Shown one piece after another: positions 16,972 to 23,933 of a stretch of 64,000 nucleotides of DNA (positions are counted from its first letter, which is position 1; each line of letters opens with the position of its first letter). This stretch comes from an uncultured Alphaproteobacteria bacterium (GTDB lineage: Bacteria; Pseudomonadota; Alphaproteobacteria; Micropepsales; Micropepsaceae). Made by a program: the position numbers and the translations under genes. The DNA is taken from assembly GCA_902826695.1 (NCBI GenBank), contig CADEFU010000004.1:124001-188000 (forward strand). Reading direction: 5' to 3'. The notes beneath the pieces are model-generated. The model ran no database searches and had not been told where the DNA came from. It saw only the letters and a program-made list of their open reading frames with translations.

Positions 16972-17234
16972 GGGCAAATCTTCGTCCTGACGAAGGACGA
17001 AGGCGGCCACCACACGCCGTTCACGACCGGTTACGCGCGAAGGTCGCCTGAGGCGCAACCGACGTCAGCGGCGTGATCCAAGTCGACGGCAACGCGCTCG
17101 TCATGCCGGGCGACCAAGCCGAGATCGCCTTCGAACGCGGCAAACCGGTCGGCCTGGAACAAGGCGTCCGCTTCGCCATCCGCGAAGGCGGCAAAACCGT
17201 CGGCGCGGGATTGGTGACGGCGGTGGAGGGGTGA
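16972..17234 (+). pseudogene. tuf: Fragment of elongation factor Tu (domain 3)
   Basis: Two frames give an EF-Tu C-terminus. First GQIFVLTKDEGGHHTPFTTGY (16972-17034), then in another frame ATDVSGVIQVDG ... VMPGDQAEIAF ... GLEQGVRFAIREGGKTVGAGLVTAVEG ending at a TGA (17232-17234). Between them 23 nt replace the 24 nt expected for the RPQFYFRT-type segment, and one frame holds a stop, so at least a one-base deletion and several changes have occurred. No GTP-binding domain precedes it. A complete tuf gene must be elsewhere. The fragment lies directly upstream of the CBASS operon. Confidence 0.8.
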
Positions 17235-17245
17235 GGTGAAGAAGG

Positions 17246-17277
17246 CTCCCGACCTGGGCGTGCGCCTGGGTCGGGAG
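17246..17277 (+). terminator. Hairpin downstream of the EF-Tu fragment
   Basis: CTCCCGACC (17246-17254) pairs perfectly with GGTCGGGAG (17269-17277). It follows the EF-Tu stop by 11 bases, and lacks a clear U-tract. It may be the relic terminator of the tuf copy. Confidence 0.5.
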
Positions 17278-17392
17278 GTGCGACGTGTTCTCCTATTCTG
17301 TGCGTAAAAGGAACGGCCCTTTCAGGGCACTACATATTGTGAATTCGGGACGCCTCGGATACTTTGTCCACCAACTTATAGAATCCACAGAG

Positions 17393-17425
17393 TTGACAAG
17401 CACAAGATATTGACTAATCGGATAT
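17393..17425 (+). promoter_or_regulatory. Possible sigma-70-type promoter of the CBASS operon
   Basis: The 17330-17460 stretch is much AT-richer than its surroundings. TTGACA at 17393-17398 matches the -35 consensus, with a TAATCG-like -10 about 16 bases later. It lies some 40-70 bases before the effector gene. The assignment rests on consensus only. Confidence 0.3.
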
Positions 17426-17464
17426 TGATTCTAACCTCAGTGTAGCAGGTGCTGAGGCCGAAGA

Positions 17465-18664
17465 ATGAACCCGGAACATCGCGTCGTGAGTGTAAAGGAA
17501 GTGGTCGGAACGGTCGCAGCCACTCCGTCCCCGACGGTTCAGGCTCGCAGTATTCCGCATTCGACAAGTCGTCTTTTGGCCGTGCGCGCAGGCGGACGCT
17601 GCGAGTTCCGCGGGTGCAACGAGTATCTGTTTGAGCACGACTTGACGAAGCACGAAGCGAACTTCGCCGAACAAGCACACATCGTTGCGTTCCGTGCCGA
17701 GGGCCCTCGCGGCGCCGATGCCCGACCGGCTGATGTTCACGACGTGAACAATCTCATGTTGCTCTGTCGGCCATGTCACAAACTCATCGACGATCGGCCT
17801 GCCGACTTCACTGTGTCGCAGCTACGCGAGTACAAGACCGAACACGAAGAGCGGATCAATCGAGTGACCGGGTTGGGGCCCGAGATGCAGACTGTTGTGT
17901 GCGCACTAACAGCGCCCATTCGGGGTGTCCCCGTCGACATCTTGAGAGATGACATGATCGCCGCAATCGCACCTATGTGGCCAGCCGAGAGCCGCTTCAC
18001 GGAGATCGACCTGCGCGATTTGGAAGGGCAGGTCGAGAGCACAAGCTTCACCGAGGTTTGCTGTGCCAGAATCGATCGTGATCTCAATCGTCTATTTGGC
18101 GCTGGCGGACCTATCGCGAGGACACCCAGGCTATCCGTCTTCGCGCTGGCGCCCATCCCGCTTCTTGTCTATCTCGGTGCGAAACTCGAGAACAAAGTGC
18201 ACTTGGAACTGTTTCAACGGCATCGTGATACGCAAGATTGGCGATGGAAGTCGGAGCGGCCGAGGGCGGCATTCGATGTGCGCACTCTCAGGGAGACCTC
18301 TGAAGCCAAGCGGATTGCACTGGTTGTGTCACTCAGCGGCACCATAGAGGTCCAAGACCTCCCAGAACCGGCGCGATCTCAGGCGCAGATCTATGAAATA
18401 CGGTTGGCGAGTGACGATCCCACACCAAACTGCCTTCGCACTGTCGCTGATCTTCGCTCCTTTGGAACCGCCTATCAGGATTTCCTGGGCAGACTGGCCG
18501 CTGATAAAGGGTTTGTCGACGAGATCGACCTTTTTCCCGCTGTACCGGCGCCAGTCGCCATCATGCTCGGCAGAGACCGTCTAGTGAAGCGCCACCCGGC
18601 GCTCCGCGTCTTTGACTACGACAAAGCCAACGGCGGATTTACGTTCAAGTTGAGGGTGGATTGA
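17465..18664 (+). CDS. cap5: CBASS effector, HNH endonuclease-SAVED fusion (Cap5-like)
   Basis: 399 residues. The N-terminal HNH domain (about 30-135) has paired cysteines in RCEFRGCNEY (46, 51), the HNH His in QAHIVAF (72), NNLMLLCRPCHKLID (95-109) with a Cys pair and the final His. The C-terminal half (~180-399) fits a SAVED domain (FALAPIPLLVYLGAKLENK, LFPAVPAPVAIMLGRDRL, HPALRVFDY). Known Cap5 proteins bind a cyclic oligonucleotide through SAVED, oligomerise and degrade double-stranded DNA, killing the infected cell. It is the first gene of a three-gene operon and ends 1 bp before the cyclase gene. Catalytic residues appear intact. Confidence 0.9.
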   Translation: MNPEHRVVSVKEVVGTVAATPSPTVQARSIPHSTSRLLAVRAGGRCEFRGCNEYLFEHDLTKHEANFAEQAHIVAFRAEGPRGADARPADVHDVNNLMLLCRPCHKLIDDRPADFTVSQLREYKTEHEERINRVTGLGPEMQTVVCALTAPIRGVPVDILRDDMIAAIAPMWPAESRFTEIDLRDLEGQVESTSFTEVCCARIDRDLNRLFGAGGPIARTPRLSVFALAPIPLLVYLGAKLENKVHLELFQRHRDTQDWRWKSERPRAAFDVRTLRETSEAKRIALVVSLSGTIEVQDLPEPARSQAQIYEIRLASDDPTPNCLRTVADLRSFGTAYQDFLGRLAADKGFVDEIDLFPAVPAPVAIMLGRDRLVKRHPALRVFDYDKANGGFTFKLRVD

Positions 18665-18665
18665 T

Positions 18666-19565
18666 ATGTCTGATCAAGAGTATTTACAGAGTGTCCTGGG
18701 CGACCAAACCCTGACCGACGATAGTGATGAACTCAAGACTCTGCGTACGCGCCGCGCGGACGTTGAAAGCTTGCTTCGTTCTGCGTTCCCCGGGAAAAAG
18801 TTCTCGTTTCGCTATGGCGGCTCCATGGCGAAAGGCACTCTCATTCGCGAACAGTACGACCTCGATCTCATCTTCTACGTCCATGCTGACGAAGTTGGTT
18901 GCGGAGACACGTTGGAAGACATCTACAACAACGTTGCTGCGGCCTTAGGGAGCGGCTACCAAGTTAGGCGCAAAACATCCGCGCTCCGCCTCCTCGGGAG
19001 CGGTGTTGCGTCGAAGGGGCAGGATTTTCACATTGATGTTGTGCCTGGCAGGTTCACCGATGGTTCCCAGAAGGACTGCTACCTCCACCAGACGACCGGA
19101 GAGAAATCGCGCCTCAAAACAAACCTTGACGTTCATATCGAGCATGTAAGGGGATGCGGAGTCATTGACGCGGTACGTCTTCTGAAACTCATACGCGTTC
19201 GTCGCGCGATTCCGGTCAAGCAGTTCATCTGGGAGTTGATGAACATCGATGCGCTCAATGCTTTCAAGCGGCGTGGACTTCCTGAGCAAGTCGAAATAGC
19301 CCTTCGTGCAATCGCGGACGCCGAAGTGCCACCCAATGTCGAAGATCCGGCGAATCCGAAGGGCAATGATCTCAGCGGTGCGGTGTCCGACGCCTGGCTT
19401 GAAATGAAAGCGGCGACAAAGTCGGTGATTAGGCAAGTGGACGCAAAGGGTTGGACGGCGGTACTTGGACCCGTGAGCGAACGCAACGAGGCTATACGCA
19501 GTGCCGTTGTAAAAACGGCGGTTGCGGCGACCTCCGCCCCGGCGAAGGCCTGGTGGCGGGATTAA
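18666..19565 (+). CDS. cdnA: CBASS cyclic-oligonucleotide synthase (CD-NTase)
   Basis: 299 residues. The nucleotidyltransferase core has GGS at 51-53, catalytic acids Asp65 and Asp67 in YDLDLIFYV, and a third Asp124 in FHIDVV. This matches cGAS/DncV-like enzymes, which on phage infection make a cyclic di- or trinucleotide that activates the neighbouring effector. The product cannot be named from the sequence; SAVED partners are known to bind cyclic di- or trinucleotides. The C-terminal tail (SAPAKAWWRD) is the region that E2-like ancillary proteins act on in type II CBASS. It overlaps the E2-like gene by 1 bp (TAATG). The clade symbol is generic, not a subtype claim. Confidence 0.9.
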   Translation: MSDQEYLQSVLGDQTLTDDSDELKTLRTRRADVESLLRSAFPGKKFSFRYGGSMAKGTLIREQYDLDLIFYVHADEVGCGDTLEDIYNNVAAALGSGYQVRRKTSALRLLGSGVASKGQDFHIDVVPGRFTDGSQKDCYLHQTTGEKSRLKTNLDVHIEHVRGCGVIDAVRLLKLIRVRRAIPVKQFIWELMNIDALNAFKRRGLPEQVEIALRAIADAEVPPNVEDPANPKGNDLSGAVSDAWLEMKAATKSVIRQVDAKGWTAVLGPVSERNEAIRSAVVKTAVAATSAPAKAWWRD

Positions 19566-20221
19566 TGCTGGACGACCTTCGGGCGGACATTGAAGCAGCT
19601 CTAGACGACAAATACTGCGAGCTACGGCATACTGCGTTCAATGGCCACGAAGTCGTCGTGGGTAGCTTTCCCATTTGGCACGAAAACGTCCTAATCGATC
19701 GCTTCCAGATCGAAATTTCGCTTGGTGAAACGTACCCGACAATACCGCCAACCCTTGTCGAGACTGGCAACCGCATTCCTCGCATCGACGAACGCCACAA
19801 CAGCGACAGGGGTGCGTGCCTATTTGTGCCAATCGAGTGGATGATGAGGCGGCCGAATCTGAAATTTCTGACGTTTCTTGATGGGCCTGTGAGGGAGTAC
19901 TTTCTTGCTCAGAAGTACTACGAACAAAATGGCGAATGGCCATTTAGTTCCCGAAGCCACGGCGAAGCTGGTAGGCGAGAAGCGCTCTGTGACCTCGCCG
20001 GAATCCAGGTGCAAAACTGGTCCGCACTATCCGATATCTTGGAGGGCCCCGAGCCTAAAGGCCACTGGCGGTGTCCATGCGGCAACGGCAAGAGACTACG
20101 TACGTGCCACGGTCGAGAGATCAGTGAACTCTTCCGTCGTCTCTCCAAATTTAGCTCCCTGGAAAGGGAAGCTCTGGGATGTCCAACCAGCAACGCATCG
20201 TTCCTATCACGGCGTGTCTGA
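19565..20221 (+). CDS. CBASS ancillary E2-like conjugation protein with SEC-C-like cysteine tail (type II-short)
   Basis: 218 residues. The ATG overlaps the cyclase stop, and a longer upstream frame is not supported. The N-terminal ~120 residues show the E2-like fold pattern: FQIEISLGETYPTIPPTLVE, then His78 and Cys85 in ERHNSDRGACLF as the likely catalytic pair. No E1 or JAB partner is encoded, as in type II-short CBASS, where an E2 alone modifies the cyclase C-terminus. Residues 169-183 (WRCPCGNGKRLRTCHG) form a SEC-C-like CxC...CH zinc site, as found at the end of SecA. Its role here is unknown; binding of a partner or nucleic acid is inference. Confidence 0.82.
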   Translation: MLDDLRADIEAALDDKYCELRHTAFNGHEVVVGSFPIWHENVLIDRFQIEISLGETYPTIPPTLVETGNRIPRIDERHNSDRGACLFVPIEWMMRRPNLKFLTFLDGPVREYFLAQKYYEQNGEWPFSSRSHGEAGRREALCDLAGIQVQNWSALSDILEGPEPKGHWRCPCGNGKRLRTCHGREISELFRRLSKFSSLEREALGCPTSNASFLSRRV

Positions 20222-20365
20222 GACGAATTGAGCGAATTGAGGGACAGCATATTGGACTGCACCCCGTTCTTGAGACACAAAGGGACGGGGACAGCTTACC
20301 TATTCCCTGAGGGGCGTGAATACGTATACTCCTCATATATCTTCTGCTCGCCCTGCCTTGAAAAG

Positions 20366-21436
20366 CTACTTCGCAGCGGCGGCGAACTCGGGTTGAGGCC
20401 CAATAGGCGCCGGCACCTTATAGTGCACGCGCGCGTCGCTGCAGATTCTCTTCCAACTCTGCTCGATGTTGCCGGCCAAGCGTTCGAGCATGTCTCTTGA
20501 AAGAACCGGCTGATCGAGTTTGAACTCGCTGTACACCGTTGCCAGGCTGGTGCGGAGATCCCTCAACGCGGTGCCGATGTCGTCGTTCGCCACTCGTTTG
20601 AACTGCTTGATGCCGCTTCTCGCGTTCGAAGTATCAAAGCTCGTCAGGAACTTGGGGAATTCGATAAGTTCCTCCATCGCGCTTTGCACCTCGGTCAGGC
20701 GCGCGACGATGGCGTCCTTTTCCTCCGAGCTAAACGCGGCGGCGAGGGTAACGGTTCGCTTGGCCGTATCCACTTCGGTCACGAAGGCCGTGAGCGTGGT
20801 CGACACCTGCGAGGCGCCCCGCAACGTCGGCACATTCTGATCGGCGATTGTTTTCATAGCGCCGAGAAAGCGGCCGCAAATATCGGCCACATAGTTGGCA
20901 AGCTTGTCTTTCGTCGCAAACGACGTTTCGGTGCGCATGACTTGCGCCGTGAGCGGGGTCAGGAAAAAGTCGATCGCGAGAAGAGTGACGCACAATCCGT
21001 AGACGGAATTGTAAAGCAAAGCATAGACGCTGGCGCTCTGGCTATTCTCGTTCAGGCCAAGCAGCGCGTACAAGCCGGTCAGCGGCTTCAGGTGCCCTTC
21101 GCTCTCAAGCGCGAGCAGCACGAACGGCGCGAGCAGAAACGCGATTGCTCCGATCCGCATCCAATGGATCAACGCCTTGTTCGCATCGAAGCTCTCGACC
21201 GAGGCGATCCCTTTGCTGCGCAGCGCTTCGTTGAAGTCGCTCTCGCCGCCAGCCGCCGCCGCGAGCAGCCCCGCCAGCACCAGCGCAACCGCCGTATAGA
21301 TCACCCGGTCGAATACAAACGTCTTCTCACCGGCGACGCTGAGCTCCGTCACGGGCAACACAGCCCACGCGAGCGTCAGCAACACGACCGTGAACACCCC
21401 GAACAACGCAATTTGCGCTTTGCGATACCACCGCAT
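20366..21436 (-). CDS. Membrane protein with long cytoplasmic tail, unknown function
   Basis: 356 residues. Four hydrophobic helices fall in the first half (about 8-28, 45-64, 92-111, 138-164), followed by ~190 soluble residues with helical, coiled-coil-like character (EVDTAKRTVTLAAAFSSEEKDAIVARLTEVQSAMEEL). No known domain was recognised. It is convergent with the CBASS operon (145 bp gap), so it is unlikely to be part of that transcript. The GC-rich codon use resembles the native chromosome. Confidence 0.65.
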   Translation of the reverse strand: MRWYRKAQIALFGVFTVVLLTLAWAVLPVTELSVAGEKTFVFDRVIYTAVALVLAGLLAAAAGGESDFNEALRSKGIASVESFDANKALIHWMRIGAIAFLLAPFVLLALESEGHLKPLTGLYALLGLNENSQSASVYALLYNSVYGLCVTLLAIDFFLTPLTAQVMRTETSFATKDKLANYVADICGRFLGAMKTIADQNVPTLRGASQVSTTLTAFVTEVDTAKRTVTLAAAFSSEEKDAIVARLTEVQSAMEELIEFPKFLTSFDTSNARSGIKQFKRVANDDIGTALRDLRTSLATVYSEFKLDQPVLSRDMLERLAGNIEQSWKRICSDARVHYKVPAPIGPQPEFAAAAK

Positions 21437-21699
21437 GCGACGCCCCCACGCCTAATGCCACGCAAGCCATGCCCCCGGGCTCGCCAGAACAGTATCGCGC
21501 AGGGACAATGAAAAGGGGTGGCGCGCGGAAAGCACAAACCAGGTTTATCTGTTTGGATTTGGGCGCAGCGGCGGGAACGTGGCGTGAACCACCAACCAGA
21601 GAAAGAGGGTAAAGGGTGACAGCTTAGGTCCTCCAAGCAACTAGGGGGGCGCGATAGGCTTACCCCACGACGCGACCGCTCACGGAGTGCCAGCCGACC

Positions 21700-22469
21700 A
21701 TGCCCCGCAGCCGACGCACGATCAGCCTCCCCGCACCCTATCTGAAGCGCGTTTGGCTCGACGAGGTGGGCATCGCGGACAAACCGCATACCCGTTTTGC
21801 TTGCCCTTGTTCCGCGCCGACTTCGAGCTCGCGTTCACGCATCCGATCACGATCGTCGTCGGCGAGAACGGCACGGGAAAATCGACGCTGCTGGAGGGCA
21901 TCGCCGCCATGGCGGGCTATGACGATGCAGGCGGCGGCAAGGGCTACATGCCGGTCGATCATGCGGGCTCGATCGAGACGTCGGGCGGCCGCCTTGCCGA
22001 TGCGCTGCGCGGCAGTTGGCTGCCGAAGATCACGTCGGGCTGGTTCTTCAAGGCAGAGAGTTTCTTCGCCGTCGCGCGTTACCTCGACCGTGTCGCGGTG
22101 GAGACCGCAAAGCCCCCGCCCGATTTCCTCTCGCATTCGCACGGCGAAGGCTTCCTGCGCTTCTTCGAGGAGCGCTGCAGGCGGCAAGGCATCTTTCTCT
22201 TCGACGAGCCCGAGTCGGCGCTGTCGCCGTCGCGCCAGCTGCAATTTCTTCGCGTGCTGCGGCGGATGGAAGAGTTCGGCAAGTGCCAAGTCATCATGGC
22301 GACCCACGCACCAATTCTGATGGCCTATCCCGGCGCTCAGCTGTTGCTGCTCACGAAGGCAGGGCTCGAGCCCGCAACCTTGGAGCAGATCGAACACTTC
22401 AAACTCATGCGGCAGTTTTCAGAAGACCCGCACGGCTTCGTCCAAGACGCGCTGCAAGAAGCACCGTGA
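21700..22469 (+). pseudogene. RecF/OLD-type AAA ATPase with frameshift near the N-terminus
   Basis: From the ATG at 21700 the frame reads MPRSRRTISLPAPYLKRVWLDEVGIADK and then runs into unrelated residues. In the next frame from 21786 the family continues: AYPFCLPLFRADFELAF, Walker A GENGTGKS, Walker B IFLFDEPESALSP, and the H-loop ATHAPIL. One missing base around 21783-21786 accounts for the break. The second frame alone spans 21687-22469 (260 residues) but would start with non-family sequence. The Walker motifs are intact, so either the lesion is recent or it is a sequence error. This compact ATPase family (about 240 residues) is common in bacteria and of unknown role. Confidence 0.7.
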
Positions 22470-22679
22470 GCGCGAGAAAGGGCAGGGCCGCACCGGCGCG
22501 AGGCGCGACGCTCCTGCGTGCGCGGGCGGGTGGGAATTCGCTTGATCTTTGCGCGTAAAATGAGGTGACAGGTTATGGTGTCTGCCGGCGACGGCTTGCC
22601 TGGACACCACAGCCTGGCGCCCGCTTCTCCCTCGCCCGCTCAGTGCTTCACGACCGGGCCTTCACCATCGCTGCAAAAC

Positions 22680-23414
22680 TCACTCGACCAACTTTGATCG
22701 CTGAAGCGTCCACGCAATGCTCTCGTCGACAAACTCGTAGAACTTGTCTCGCAGTGCCGGAGCCTGTTGCGGCGAAGGCAAAACGCCGTCGCCCGGCCAA
22801 TAGGTATCGTCGATTTCTCGGCGCGCAGTTGAGGGTTCGAAGATGCTGGTCTCAATGCCGCCCGTGCGATTTTCAATCGCTTCTCCCGTACGTGCGTCCA
22901 CGATCATAAAGCGGTAGAACGCGAAGAGACCCGTAATGTCGTCGAAGGGATGCCAACGGCGGTAAAGCACCAGTCCGTGGGTAGAGCGGATCGCGCCCAT
23001 CTCGACGGCGCTTTCGTCATGGCACAGTACGATGTAGGCGTCGATGTCCGATCTTGCCGGGAGCTTGGCGAGAAGGCCGGGCACGTCGTCTTCGTCTAAG
23101 ATCGGCGTTGCGGGAACTATTCCGGCCGGGAGTGTTACGACTTTTACGCGGCCTTCCAAAGACGACGCGATCGCTCTCTCAATTCGGGCGTCGATTTCGA
23201 ATTGAGGGATGCGGAACGGAAGTGGCGCTATTCTTCGGGCTCCCGCCATTGCAGGCTCAACATAGAAGAGGAGTATGTCATCGCCCAAGCGTGAGATTAC
23301 CGCCACGGACTGAATGGCGCGGCCATCCTTCGTCGTCAGTCCGCTTGCCGACGCGCGAAAGCAAAGCGCCAAGGCGCAAAGTAGAAAAAGCACCAGCCAA
23401 TTTCGCATGAGCAA
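22680..23414 (-). CDS. Exported hypothetical protein
   Basis: 244 residues. The N-terminus NWLVLFLLCALALCFRASAS is a signal peptide, so the product is periplasmic or secreted. The rest shows alternating strands and helices (LGDDILLFYVEPAMAGARRIAPLPF, SDIDAYIVLCHDESAVEMGAIRSTHGLVLY, FYRFMIVDARTGEAIENRTGG), reminiscent of small proteobacterial exported proteins with an LpoB/TolB-like barrel, but no family was assigned. It lies alone between the AAA ATPase and trpE. Confidence 0.6.
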   Translation of the reverse strand: MLMRNWLVLFLLCALALCFRASASGLTTKDGRAIQSVAVISRLGDDILLFYVEPAMAGARRIAPLPFRIPQFEIDARIERAIASSLEGRVKVVTLPAGIVPATPILDEDDVPGLLAKLPARSDIDAYIVLCHDESAVEMGAIRSTHGLVLYRRWHPFDDITGLFAFYRFMIVDARTGEAIENRTGGIETSIFEPSTARREIDDTYWPGDGVLPSPQQAPALRDKFYEFVDESIAWTLQRSKLVE

Positions 23415-23469
23415 TGCCTACTTTTCTAGGTTACCCAAGAAGTAGCGCAGGCGCCACTAAGAAGAAAGG

Positions 23470-23534
23470 GGCCGGCAAGATGCCGGCGGTCCCGGGGAAG
23501 AAGAAGGAGCGGGCGGGGCGCCCGCGCTCCCAGA
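23470..23534. repeat. REP-like double palindrome
   Basis: GCCGGCAAGATGCCGGC is followed by GGTCCC, a purine spacer, then GCGGGCGGGGCGCCCGC and GCTCCCAG. Two imperfect palindromes in tandem are typical of dispersed REP/BIME-type intergenic repeats. Related single palindromes occur at 3913, 4208-4296 and 9265 in this window. Confidence 0.45.
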
Positions 23535-23833
23535 CTGCGCCGGGAGGCGGAGCTCTTGACGCCAAGAAAAGACCCAATTATAGTACAATCAGCGCTTAGG
23601 TCTGGGCGCGTTCCCTCACGCCTTTGCGGCTGAGCGGCTGCGACTTGAAAACTGCATCTGGGTGATGACGCTTCGCGCGCCGAACGGCATGCGGGAGCGT
23701 GCAGCGTATCGGCCTGCGTTGGCGTGCACGGCATCGCGCATCGGATTCGCGTCGCAAATGTGCGCGCGGAAGCTGCGGCCTAAGCCGTGGTTGGCGCCGC
23801 CGCAAACGGACGGCAAACGCTTACCAAACGGAT

Positions 23834-23866
23834 TTCTAACGGATATCTAACGGATATCTAACGGAT
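23834..23866. repeat. Three 11-bp tandem repeats plus scattered copies
   Basis: The unit ATCTAACGGAT (first copy TTCTAACGGAT) is present three times head to tail. Partial copies precede it (AAACGGAT, 23826-23833) and follow it (TTCTAACG at about 23887 and TTCTAACGGATA near 23896). It lies about 70 bp downstream of the trpE stop. Confidence 0.7.
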
Positions 23867-23933
23867 GAAGCCGCGCAAACCCGCCGTTCTAACGCTTCTA
23901 ACGGATAAGATTTTGCATCGCGCTTGGGCGGCG

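Larger units (their letters stand above)
23415..23933. other. Gene-free stretch with palindromic element, tandem repeats and no recognised gene
   Basis: A REP-like double palindrome sits at 23470-23534. From about 23590 to 23820 only short frames without family character exist. Tandem 11-bp repeats occupy 23834-23866. The region borders the downstream end of trpE and is the right-hand junction of the block separating trpE from trpG. Confidence 0.5.

Noticed and set aside
20223-20365. Coding potential between the CBASS operon and the membrane protein gene
   Set aside because: Only short frames without family character; a repeated GAATTGAG and the GACAG motif are the only structure.
23616-23850. 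Short genes between the exported protein and trpE
   Set aside because: Frames of 60-70 codons on both strands overlap each other, lack ribosome binding sites and match nothing recognised.
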